Part shown: piece after piece, positions 47,957-53,235 of the stretch
How positions within the stretch are numbered: position 1 is the stretch's first letter
How the letters are laid out: each line of letters opens with the position of its first letter
From: a virus
IMG/VR virus record: IMGVR_UViG_3300042303_000041
Location: 1 to 64,000 of that record
Direction: 5' to 3' (one strand)
Length of the DNA stretch: 64,000 bases
Notes under the pieces: model-generated
Database searches by the model: none
The model's input: the letters and a program-made list of their open reading frames with translations, nothing else
What the model was told of the DNA's origin: nothing
Program-made: the position numbers and the translations under genes

Positions 47957-48031
47957 TGGTGCGGCATGAGGGAATCGAACCCCCATTCTGGCTTTAGAAG
48001 AACCATGTCCTATCCGTTGAACGAATGCCGC
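47957..48031 (-). tRNA. tRNA-Arg(TCT)
   Basis: Acceptor GCGGCAT/ATGCCGC, loop CTTCTAA, encoded CCA. Confidence 0.92.
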
Positions 48032-48038
48032 AAAACTT

Positions 48039-48122
48039 TGGTACGAGAGACGGGACTCGAACCCGTAAGCCTTGCGGCGGCAGATTTTAAGTCTGCTGTG
48101 TATACCATTCCACCACCCTCGC
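48039..48122 (-). tRNA. tRNA-Leu(TAA)
   Basis: Class II, loop CTTAAAA, acceptor GCGAGGG/CTCTCGT, encoded CCA. First tRNA after the promoter at 48135, about 5 nt from the expected start. Confidence 0.92.
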
Positions 48123-48134
48123 ATTCATAAAACT

Positions 48135-48163
48135 ATTATACCTTATGCAAGAATTAAAGTCAA
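48135..48163 (-). promoter_or_regulatory. Promoter inside the tRNA cluster
   Basis: TTGACT (48158-48163), 17 bp, TATAAT (48135-48140). Confidence 0.85.
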
Positions 48164-48173
48164 CACCTATCTT

Positions 48174-48251
48174 TGGTACCCAAGATCGGATTCGAACCGA
48201 TACGATTCTCCTTTTGAGAGAGACGCCTCATACCAATTGGGCTACTTGGGC
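48174..48251 (-). tRNA. tRNA with CAA anticodon but short (class I) variable loop
   Basis: Acceptor GCCCAAG/CTTGGGT, D-arm GCC/GGC, anticodon stem TCTCT/GGAGA, loop CTCAAAA, variable ATCGT, T-arm ATCGG/CCGAT, encoded CCA. CAA reads UUG (Leu), yet Leu tRNAs have a long variable arm, so identity is uncertain. Confidence 0.75.
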
Positions 48252-48253
48252 AT

Positions 48254-48345
48254 TGGTACCAGTGTAGGGATTCGAACCCTATCAAGAACGCTAATCTGGC
48301 GCTAAAAGGTTTATAAAACCTCTCTGACTACCCAGTCTCACTGGC
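48254..48345 (-). tRNA. Class II tRNA with TAT anticodon
   Basis: Acceptor GCCAGTG/CACTGGT, D-arm GAC/GTC, anticodon stem GAGGT/ACCTT with loop TTTATAA, variable arm AGCGC/GCGTT (5 bp), T-arm TAGGG/CCCTA, encoded CCA. TAT would read AUA (Ile), but Ile tRNAs are class I; charging by Leu, Ser or Tyr enzymes is conceivable. Confidence 0.7.
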
Positions 48346-48350
48346 ATATT

Positions 48351-48437
48351 TGGCGGAGGATACAGGAATCGAACCTGTCAGCCCATTTCTGAACGAGAGT
48401 TTAGCAAACTCCTGTCGCACCTTGCAACACATCCTCC
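48351..48437 (-). tRNA. tRNA-Ser(GCT)
   Basis: Class II; acceptor GGAGGAT/ATCCTCC, loop TTGCTAA, discriminator G, encoded CCA. Confidence 0.92.
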
Positions 48438-48442
48438 ATATC

Positions 48443-49006
48443 TCACATCGTTGGTCCATTACCATTACGGAAGCCAATGTCACCACCTTCTTCCTTGATG
48501 CGCTTTAACACATCTTCGAATAAGATAGGACGAAAGTCTGTTTGTTCAACACAAACACAATGATAACGAGGATCGATCTTACCATCTATCATCACACGAT
48601 TTGCATGAGTATGACCATGAATGTTAGTACCGAACCTACCTAACGACTCAGGATGTAACGGGATATGACTTAAGATCATACCGTTCATCACATGATAAGC
48701 ACGTAACTCTCTAAAGTGTACACGATAGTCTTCATCTTTAAAGATATCGTGGTTACCACGAATTAAAACCTTATCACCGTTTAACCGATGCATGATAGAC
48801 ATTGCCTTGCGGTTGATAACTACATCGCCTAAGTGATAAACCTTATCAGTTGGCTTTACAGTTTCGTTCCACATCTTTACCATGGCTTCATCCATTTCTT
48901 CGGCAGAATCCCAAGGTCGTAACTTTGTCACACCATCATTGCGAGTAAACTTGCATACGCCCATGTGACCAAAGTGCGTATCGCTAACTAAAAATACACT
49001 TGGCAT
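48443..49006 (-). CDS. Calcineurin-like metallophosphoesterase
   Basis: 187 aa from ATG 49006 (MPSVFLVSDTHFGH). D-x-H 'SDTHFGH', 'YHLGDVV', 'LIRGNHDIF', 'ILSHIPLHP', 'NIHGHTHANR': full metal set. Resembles small phage phosphoesterases; substrate unknown. The only protein gene inside the dense tRNA block apart from the two small ones near 46000. Confidence 0.8.
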   Translation of the reverse strand: MPSVFLVSDTHFGHMGVCKFTRNDGVTKLRPWDSAEEMDEAMVKMWNETVKPTDKVYHLGDVVINRKAMSIMHRLNGDKVLIRGNHDIFKDEDYRVHFRELRAYHVMNGMILSHIPLHPESLGRFGTNIHGHTHANRVMIDGKIDPRYHCVCVEQTDFRPILFEDVLKRIKEEGGDIGFRNGNGPTM

Positions 49007-49029
49007 ATACATCTCCTAATAAAAAATAC

Positions 49030-49139
49030 AACAGGTTAGTTTGATTGCCACCGTGGCACATCACCCAAGTCTCTTTCGAGTTTTGGCGGGTAATGCTGGA
49101 ATCGAACCAGCTAGTTTTGTTTTGCAGAACCTAACCTAA
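49030..49139 (-). ncRNA. Family-1 closed-stem RNA, copy B, with permuted tRNA-like fold
   Basis: Closing helix AGGTTAG (49137-49131)/CTAACCT (49039-49033) with GTTCTGCAA. Inside, in 5'-3' order: T-arm GCTGG-TTCGATT-CCAGC (49111-49095), acceptor-like ATTACCC (49094-49088) then GCCA, a CTC-GAAA-GAG loop, acceptor partner GGGTGAT (49066-49060) and a D-like hairpin GCCA/TGGC. The 3' tRNA half thus precedes the 5' half and the 'acceptor' is capped, as in the tRNA-like module of YrlA Y RNAs. Confidence 0.6.
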
Positions 49140-49142
49140 ATT

Positions 49143-49234
49143 TGGCGGAAAGCAGAGGAGTCGAACCCCATCCCATTTCTGAGAACCCAGTTTTCAAGGC
49201 TGGTCGCAGGACCAACCCCGCTGCATTACTTTCC
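49143..49234 (-). tRNA. tRNA-Ser(TGA)
   Basis: Class II; acceptor GGAAAGT/GCTTTCC, loop CTTGAAA (closing C-A), discriminator G, encoded CCA. Confidence 0.9.
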
Positions 49235-49242
49235 ATAATTCT

Positions 49243-49341
49243 TTTACCGACAGGACTTTCACCTGTAATATACTCCTGCATCTCGGAGCCTTGCTTCTGC
49301 CTAAGCTGATCAAAGGAATTGCTCCAGCTATTGACGATAAA
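49243..49341 (-). ncRNA. tRNA-like structured RNA
   Basis: TTTATCG pairs with CGGTAAA (7 bp) and is directly preceded by an ACAGG-TGAAAGT-CCTGT arm in T-arm position, but there is no TTCGA loop, CCA or anticodon arm. Gene remnant or functional tRNA mimic. Confidence 0.4.
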
Positions 49342-49345
49342 TCTT

Positions 49346-49420
49346 TGGTGCGCCCTGAGAGAATCGAACTCCCACTCCAACGTTCGTAGCGTTGTGTAAT
49401 ATCCATTTTACTAAAGGCAC
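49346..49420 (-). tRNA. tRNA-Arg(ACG)
   Basis: Acceptor GTGCCTT/AGGGCGC (two U-G pairs), loop CTACGAA, encoded CCA. A34 would need editing by host TadA. Confidence 0.9.
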
Positions 49421-49425
49421 ATAAT

Positions 49426-49555
49426 TGGTGGGGATGACGGGATTCGAACCACGTACAAGAACTTTTACAGAGTTATAGTGTTAGTGTTGCGGAAACAATT
49501 CTACATACAGAATTGACTTTTTACTTTGCTATGCTAACCATTACATCACATCCCC
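49426..49555 (-). tRNA. 130-nt tRNA-like gene with large insertion
   Basis: Acceptor GGGGATG/CATCCCC, D-arm ATG/CAT, T-loop TTCGAAT, discriminator A and encoded CCA, but the T-stem has a bulged T and about 60 extra nt replace a normal anticodon arm (hairpin CAATTCT/AGAATTG). No clear anticodon. Either an intron-bearing or inserted tRNA, or a derived structured RNA. Confidence 0.5.
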
Positions 49556-49560
49556 AAAAT

Positions 49561-49679
49561 CTTAATGAAACACACTCTCGACGTCAGGGGTCTTTTCATC
49601 GTGCTGACTAAGCTACTTCGTTGAGTGAACCGTGGAGTCAATACGCTTCAACAACCAATGATGAATATGCTTCATTAAG
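49561..49679 (-). ncRNA. Family-2 closed-stem RNA, copy b
   Basis: CTTAATGAAGCATA pairs with TGTGTTTCATTAAG (14 bp with two G-U pairs valid on the minus strand) around about 90 nt. No ORF. Confidence 0.5.
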
Positions 49680-49680
49680 A

Positions 49681-49716
49681 TGACTGACAATTTATCACAT
49701 TGTACGCCATCAGTCA
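49681..49716 (-). other. Hairpin GACTGA/TCAGTC with inner ACAAT/ATTGT stem
   Basis: Two stacked stems with an asymmetric TGGCGT bulge and a 7-nt loop; lies between tRNA-Ala and family-2 copy b. Confidence 0.4.
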
Positions 49717-49726
49717 AGGCGAATTT

Positions 49727-49801
49727 TGGTGGACCGTGGGAGGATCGAACTCCCGACTTCTGCGTGCAAGGCAGATATGTTCCCAATTATACCAACAGCC
49801 C
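49727..49801 (-). tRNA. tRNA-Ala(TGC)
   Basis: Acceptor GGGCTGT/ACGGTCC with the G3-U70 identity pair, loop CTTGCAC, encoded CCA. Confidence 0.92.
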
Positions 49802-49806
49802 ATAAA

Positions 49807-49875
49807 CAACAGGATAGTTTTGTCGCTAAGACAACCAAAAAGTTTAGCATTATGTATTGCAGAACCTATCCTAAA
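49807..49875 (-). ncRNA. Family-1 closed-stem RNA, copy A
   Basis: TT-AGGATAG, GTTCTGCAA, inner TTGTC/GACAA hairpin, CTATCCT-GTTGTT. Cleanest small copy (about 65 nt). Confidence 0.6.
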
Positions 49876-49878
49876 ACT

Positions 49879-49952
49879 TGGTTCCCTGTAGAGGTTACGA
49901 TCCTCTGTCGCTCGATTATCAGTCGAGTGCTCTACCATTGAGCTAACGGGGA
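49879..49952 (-). tRNA. tRNA-Ile(GAT)
   Basis: Acceptor TCCCCGT/ACAGGGA (one C-A), loop CTGATAA, T-loop ATCGTAA, encoded CCA. Confidence 0.88.
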
Positions 49953-49962
49953 ATATCTTTCT

Positions 49963-50038
49963 TGGTACCGAGAGACGGGATCGAACCGCCCACGCACAGA
50001 TTTTCAGTCTGTCGCTCTACCAACTGAGCTATCTCGGC
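49963..50038 (-). tRNA. tRNA-Phe(GAA)
   Basis: Acceptor GCCGAGA/TCTCGGT, loop CTGAAAA, encoded CCA. Confidence 0.92.
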
Positions 50039-50047
50039 ATAATTGAA

Positions 50048-50215
50048 TTTGTAAGTAGTTCCGCCTCGCTCATTCGGAACCATTTCGCCCAGTATACGTT
50101 AGGGTTAGAGGTACATAGTAATAGTTGATACTTGCTAGTGACCATTTTGTCGGACTCGAACCGTTAGCTCATAGAGTTTTCGAGGCTCTACTTTCTCAAC
50201 ATCTACACTTACAAA
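50048..50215 (-). ncRNA. Closed-stem RNA with a tRNA-Ser-like module
   Basis: TTTGTAAGT/ACTTACAAA (9 bp) closes about 168 nt. The 5' part can alternatively fold as a tRNA-like unit: GTTTTGT/ACAAAAT, loop CTCGAAA (CGA, Ser-like) and a TTCGAGT T-loop with weak stem, no CCA. A GTTCCG/CGGAAC hairpin sits near the 3' end. Confidence 0.42.
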
Positions 50216-50218
50216 ACT

Positions 50219-50293
50219 TGGGGTGTCGTATGAGAATTGAACTCATGATGACGGAATCACAATCCGTAGTTTTACCACTAAACTAACAACACC
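50219..50293 (-). tRNA. tRNA-His(GTG)
   Basis: G-1 paired with C73, acceptor GTGTTGT/ACGACAC, loop TTGTGAT, encoded CCA. Confidence 0.92.
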
Positions 50294-50295
50294 AT

Positions 50296-50392
50296 ATAGA
50301 AACACACTACTGAAATTGAGTATGAAGGAATCGAACCTTCTTCCACGTTCCACGTACTCGATGCCCGTTTCAGTCAGGCTAATGTGTTTTTA
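50296..50392 (-). ncRNA. Family-2 closed-stem RNA, copy c, with T-arm module
   Basis: AAACACATTA/TAGTGTGTTT closing helix, then CTGAAA/TTTCAG, GAGTA/TACTC and an internal T-arm GAAGG-TTCGATT-CCTTC: a rod ending in a tRNA T-loop, with no anticodon or CCA. Confidence 0.5.
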
Positions 50393-50394
50393 TA

Positions 50395-50472
50395 TGGTAG
50401 GGGCACAGGGATTCGAACCCTGCCCTGGCAGATTAAAAGTCTGCTGTGCTAAACCGCTGACACTATACCCCC
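50395..50472 (-). tRNA. tRNA-Lys(TTT)
   Basis: Acceptor GGGGGTA/TGCCCCT, loop CTTTTAA, discriminator A, encoded CCA. Confidence 0.92.
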
Positions 50473-50475
50473 ATA

Positions 50476-50552
50476 TGGTCCACTCGCTGAGATTCGAACT
50501 CAGACCTCGATGATTAAGAGTCATGTACGCTACCATTAAACGCCACGAGTGG
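50476..50552 (-). tRNA. tRNA-Lys(CTT)
   Basis: Acceptor CCACTCG/CGAGTGG, loop CTCTTAA, encoded CCA. Confidence 0.9.
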
Positions 50553-50660
50553 TTGTACGTATTGAATTGATTTTACGTGCCAACTAAGACCATACGGGGG
50601 ATCTTAGAGACACTAACGTTTACCTGAACGTTTCATGCTACTCTCCTTTTGTTAAACTCA
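50553..50660 (-). other. Spacer with micro-ORF and hairpin
   Basis: AAAAGGAGAG precedes a seven-codon ORF MKRSGKR near 50631-50608; a CTAAGA/TCTTAG hairpin follows. The ribosome site is excellent but the peptide is too short to judge. Confidence 0.3.
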
Positions 50661-50731
50661 CGAAATAGTGAACAGGATTTGCACCTGTGCCCGCAGCCAA
50701 CGACTGCACTCTCCTACTAAGCTATCACCAT
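50661..50731 (-). tRNA. Degenerate tRNA-like sequence
   Basis: ATGGTGA/TCACTAT stem, arm ACAGG-TGCAAAT-CCTGT in T position, GCAG/CTGC anticodon-like stem with loop TCGTTGG (position 33 not T), no CCA. Possible pseudo-tRNA (Asn-like GTT). Confidence 0.35.
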
Positions 50732-50830
50732 ATTGAAACACACTGAGCACGGCTTTGCCACCCACATGTTTTCAGCGCCACATGATCAGGTATCCGTGTA
50801 CCGAGTTGCGTTATGAATGTGTTTCAATAT
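50730..50830 (-). ncRNA. Family-2 closed-stem RNA, copy d
   Basis: ATATTGAAACACA/TGTGTTTCAATAT (13 perfect pairs) closes about 75 nt with inner GGTA/TACC, CATGT/ACATG and GGC/GCC stems. Confidence 0.55.
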
Positions 50831-50903
50831 GGCACCCGAGGTAGGAATCGAACCTACAATAACAGAGTCAAAGTCTGGTGTGTTACCACTACACTACTCG
50901 GGA
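50830..50903 (-). tRNA. tRNA-Gln(TTG)
   Basis: Acceptor TCCCGAG/CTCGGGT (U1-U72), loop CTTTGAC, discriminator G, encoded CCA. Confidence 0.9.
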
Positions 50904-50908
50904 ACATA

Positions 50909-50935
50909 AGACTGACCACCGAAGTAGTCAGTCTT
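50909..50935 (-). other. UUCG-capped 10-bp hairpin at the head of the tRNA transcript
   Basis: GACTGACTAC-TTCG-GTGGTCAGTC, just upstream of tRNA-Gln; a stable 5' cap or processing signal for the cluster transcript. Confidence 0.55.
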
Positions 50936-51002
50936 TTAAATTGGTACGCAGATTTTTAAAGATCTAAAGTTAAGTAGACGATGCCACTCAACCAGAACAC
51001 TT

Positions 51003-51064
51003 ATTATACAGTAAAGAACAATAAGAGTCAACAACTTTCTGAAAGACCCTACTTTTCAGTAGGG
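51003..51064 (-). promoter_or_regulatory. Hairpin plus promoter cassette, proximal of a tandem pair
   Basis: TTGACT (51026-51031), 17 bp, TATAAT (51003-51008); hairpin CCCTACT/AGTAGGG (51047-51064). Drives the tRNA cluster from tRNA-Gln onwards. Confidence 0.85.
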
Positions 51065-51101
51065 ATTGCTAAGAAGTAACCTTCTCAACATCAGAACACT
51101 T

Positions 51102-51163
51102 ATTATACAGTAAAGAACAATAAGAGTCAACACTTTTCAGAAAGACCCTACAAAATAGTAGGG
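51102..51163 (-). promoter_or_regulatory. Hairpin plus promoter cassette, distal of a tandem pair
   Basis: TTGACT (51125-51130), 17 bp, TATAAT (51102-51107), hairpin CCCTAC/GTAGGG (51146-51163). About 40 bp around the promoter are identical to the 51003 copy, 99 bp away: a tandem duplication. Confidence 0.85.
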
Positions 51164-51169
51164 ATAAAA

Positions 51170-51206
51170 ACAAAAAACCCTCGGAGCTTTCACTTCGAGG
51201 GTTTTG
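51170..51206 (-). terminator. Intrinsic terminator upstream of the tRNA promoters
   Basis: AAAACCCTCG/CGAGGGTTTT stem followed by a T-rich run on the minus strand. Confidence 0.85.
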
Positions 51207-51225
51207 GTAAAGAGACTAAGTTCTC

Positions 51226-51351
51226 TTATTTCTTCTTACCAAAACCCTTCGTATCCTCAATCGCATAGCCAAATGATGGGCGTGTGCTATTCCATACGGC
51301 TACTATCGGTAGCTGTTTTCTTAAACTGGAATGGCAAGATTGCGATGTCAT
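51226..51351 (-). CDS. Possible small protein
   Basis: 41 aa (MTSQSCHSSLRKQLPIVAVW...), AAGGAAAC about 13 nt upstream. The leader from the 51405 promoter has a GGTAAGA/TCTTACC hairpin. Coding is uncertain. Confidence 0.3.
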   Translation of the reverse strand: MTSQSCHSSLRKQLPIVAVWNSTRPSFGYAIEDTKGFGKKK

Positions 51352-51404
51352 TGAAAGTAGTTTCCTTGTTTCGGTAAGATAATTCTTACCTTCTATTTAG
51401 TATA

Positions 51405-51433
51405 ATTTTAGCGTAGTTTTGAATTAAAGTCAA
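51405..51433 (-). promoter_or_regulatory. Promoter
   Basis: TTGACT (51428-51433), 17 bp, TAAAAT (51405-51410), overlapping the end of the SGNH hydrolase gene. Confidence 0.6.
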
Positions 51434-51849
51434 TCTTTTTTTGATTTTTCTGCAAGTTCTTTGTAGCCACGCCCAGTAGGATGAATGCCATCAGCACTCA
51501 TGTGTTCTTTTGGTCTAGGCAAAACTGTGTCACCGTACTCTTTTGCAATGCGCATTATAGCATCATGAGGAATAGGTTTACGATCTTGTCCAGGATCAAT
51601 CCAGAACACACGATCTGCCTTTACAGCTTCTCGCATCTTTCGAAGTTCATGTTCTGTCTTTACACCTTTGTGATCATTGGCACCAAGACTGATGATTAAA
51701 GTTCTAGCAGGTTGACTAGATGCTTTGGACAAATAATCTTTGTTCCATTGCCAGCTGTTCCAACCACCACGAGAATAACTTACGCATTCTTTACGAGCCA
51801 TTGAAGTTCCAACAGCAATGCTATCACCAATAATCAAACATTCAAGCAT
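51430..51849 (-). CDS. SGNH/GDSL-type hydrolase
   Basis: 139 aa. Block I 'LIIGDSIAVGTS' (nucleophile Ser), block III 'SLGANDHKG' (Asn), block V 'SADGIHPTGRGY' (Asp/His). Small esterase/deacylase; no signal peptide, so cytoplasmic or virion-associated. Substrate unknown. Confidence 0.78.
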   Translation of the reverse strand: MLECLIIGDSIAVGTSMARKECVSYSRGGWNSWQWNKDYLSKASSQPARTLIISLGANDHKGVKTEHELRKMREAVKADRVFWIDPGQDRKPIPHDAIMRIAKEYGDTVLPRPKEHMSADGIHPTGRGYKELAEKSKKD

Positions 51850-51850
51850 A

Positions 51851-52255
51851 TTAAACTTTCTCTATCTCTACTGAACATTTATCTAGAAAGTCAATACCTA
51901 GCGTATCGCGATACGACTCTCTGTAGTAAACTTTCTTTATCCCCGCACCATAAATGAGTTTAGCGCAATTGATGCAAGGAGCATGAGTGCAGAATAAATC
52001 GGCACCATTGCCTCGCTCACCATCACGAGCCAGTTTGAGTATAGCGTTTGCTTCAGCATGAATAACCTCATCTTTAGTTTTTCCATCATCATTCTCACAT
52101 TCATTGGTCCACCCAGAAGGCATACCGTTATAACCAATAGAAATGATACGATTGTCTTGAACAATAACCGTACCAACCTGCAGTCGCTTTGCACTTGACA
52201 ACTTTGCGAATCGCTCAGCTGTGTCCATGAAAGCATCAATCCATTTTTGTTTCAC
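51851..52255 (-). CDS. cd: dCMP deaminase
   Basis: 134 aa from GTG 52255, about 30 nt after the -10 box. 'RLQVGTVIVQDNRIISIGYN', zinc site 'HAEANAIL' and 'CTHAPCINCAKLI', and the late 'RDTLGIDFL' typical of dCMP deaminase. Provides dUMP for dTMP synthesis. Confidence 0.85.
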   Translation of the reverse strand: MKQKWIDAFMDTAERFAKLSSAKRLQVGTVIVQDNRIISIGYNGMPSGWTNECENDDGKTKDEVIHAEANAILKLARDGERGNGADLFCTHAPCINCAKLIYGAGIKKVYYRESYRDTLGIDFLDKCSVEIEKV

Positions 52256-52279
52256 AAGATCATCCAAATAACAAAACCT

Positions 52280-52308
52280 ATTATACCACACCACTCCATT
52301 AAAGTAAA
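52280..52308 (-). promoter_or_regulatory. Promoter of the dCMP deaminase gene
   Basis: TTTACT (52303-52308), 17 bp, TATAAT (52280-52285). Confidence 0.82.
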
Positions 52309-52364
52309 GTCTTTTTGAACCCAAACAAGAAAGTTATGCAACTTATATTTGAGTGGCATAGAAT

Positions 52365-52661
52365 TTACCGATTAACGTAGTAGCAAGTAGTGAATTCTCG
52401 CAGTTGACCAAACTGATCATGCATGAACTTTACCTCACAGGTTTGCTGTGGCACTGGTTGTGGCATATAAATCACTTGAGGTTGCTGTACAATGACAGGA
52501 CGATTCTGGTTCATAATTTGACCAATCACGTAACTACCAATGACTGCACCAAGAATCACGTTTCCAGTATTGGAACCATGGTGGTGATGGTGATGTCCAT
52601 GTTGAGCCATAGCAGTACTAAAACCAACAGCAGCAATCAAACCGACTAAAATCTTTTTCAT
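52365..52661 (-). CDS. Secreted His-rich protein
   Basis: 98 aa from ATG 52661 with AAAAGGAAA. Signal peptide ending 'STAMA', then 'QHGHHHHHHGSNTG' (natural poly-His, possible metal binding), a Gly-rich hydrophobic stretch, Pro/Gln-rich part and two Cys. Periplasmic or outer-envelope role unknown. Confidence 0.62.
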   Translation of the reverse strand: MKKILVGLIAAVGFSTAMAQHGHHHHHHGSNTGNVILGAVIGSYVIGQIMNQNRPVIVQQPQVIYMPQPVPQQTCEVKFMHDQFGQLREFTTCYYVNR

Positions 52662-52691
52662 TTCGTTTTCCTTTTCAACCTTCTTACATAT

Positions 52692-52752
52692 ATTATACCC
52701 CAAGAACGAATTAAAGTAAACACCTTATTAATGACCCCACTAGGTGTAGGGT
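52692..52752 (-). promoter_or_regulatory. Hairpin plus early promoter cassette
   Basis: TTTACT (52715-52720), 17 bp, TATAAT (52692-52697); hairpin ACCCTACA/TGTGGGGT-type (52734-52752). Confidence 0.85.
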
Positions 52753-52764
52753 TATTCTTTAGCC

Positions 52765-53235
52765 TTAGGAGGTCTCGGCTCCACTGGGAGCCTGGTCGTT
52801 TTTTACTTTAGTTTCCTTTTTTGCAGGAGAGGGTGGAGAGACGGAAATAAACCCTGCTCCATGCACCAGCTTGTGCGTAATCTTAGGATACAGCTTTGTA
52901 AGGTTTTGTTCCTTTACTGCAAGCAACAGCTTGGCTTCGGAAGGATGAACGTTCTCTAGCAGCTGGATAAACAAAGTTTCACGCCTAACTGGTGTCAAGT
53001 CTTTCCTACAGAATACATAGAACTTTTTAAGTTCTTGGTAGATGTTTGCAGGACTCATTCCAATTGGTGCAGCATCTAGTTTGTATGGAGGTTCTCCATC
53101 TGGAAGAATAAACTTCTTTTCAGGATCAAATGCATATTCAAACAAGATACGCAGTGCAGCACTAGTTTTATACATTTCGACCTTCTTGGGGTCATCATTG
53201 ATCTCAGTCAAAATCTCAGTGATATATTTCGTCAT
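52765..53235 (-). CDS. Conserved T4-like protein (DUF6433-like)
   Basis: 156 aa. 'AALRILFEYAFDPEKKFILP', 'ELKKFYVFCRKDLTPVRRET', 'LENVHPSEAKLLLAVKEQNL' match an uncharacterised T4-like family. It adjoins RNase H, as in other exo-T-even phages, suggesting a replication-linked role. Confidence 0.62.
   Translation of the reverse strand: MTKYITEILTEINDDPKKVEMYKTSAALRILFEYAFDPEKKFILPDGEPPYKLDAAPIGMSPANIYQELKKFYVFCRKDLTPVRRETLFIQLLENVHPSEAKLLLAVKEQNLTKLYPKITHKLVHGAGFISVSPPSPAKKETKVKNDQAPSGAETS

Noticed and set aside
42645-49875. Family-1 RNA as a preQ1 or glutamine riboswitch
   Set aside because: GTTCWGCAA superficially recalls preQ1-I, but the A-rich tail and pseudoknot are missing and four of five copies are not upstream of genes.
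51003-51163. CRISPR-like repeats
   Set aside because: Only two copies of the repeat, each containing a promoter; no spacer series and no cas genes.
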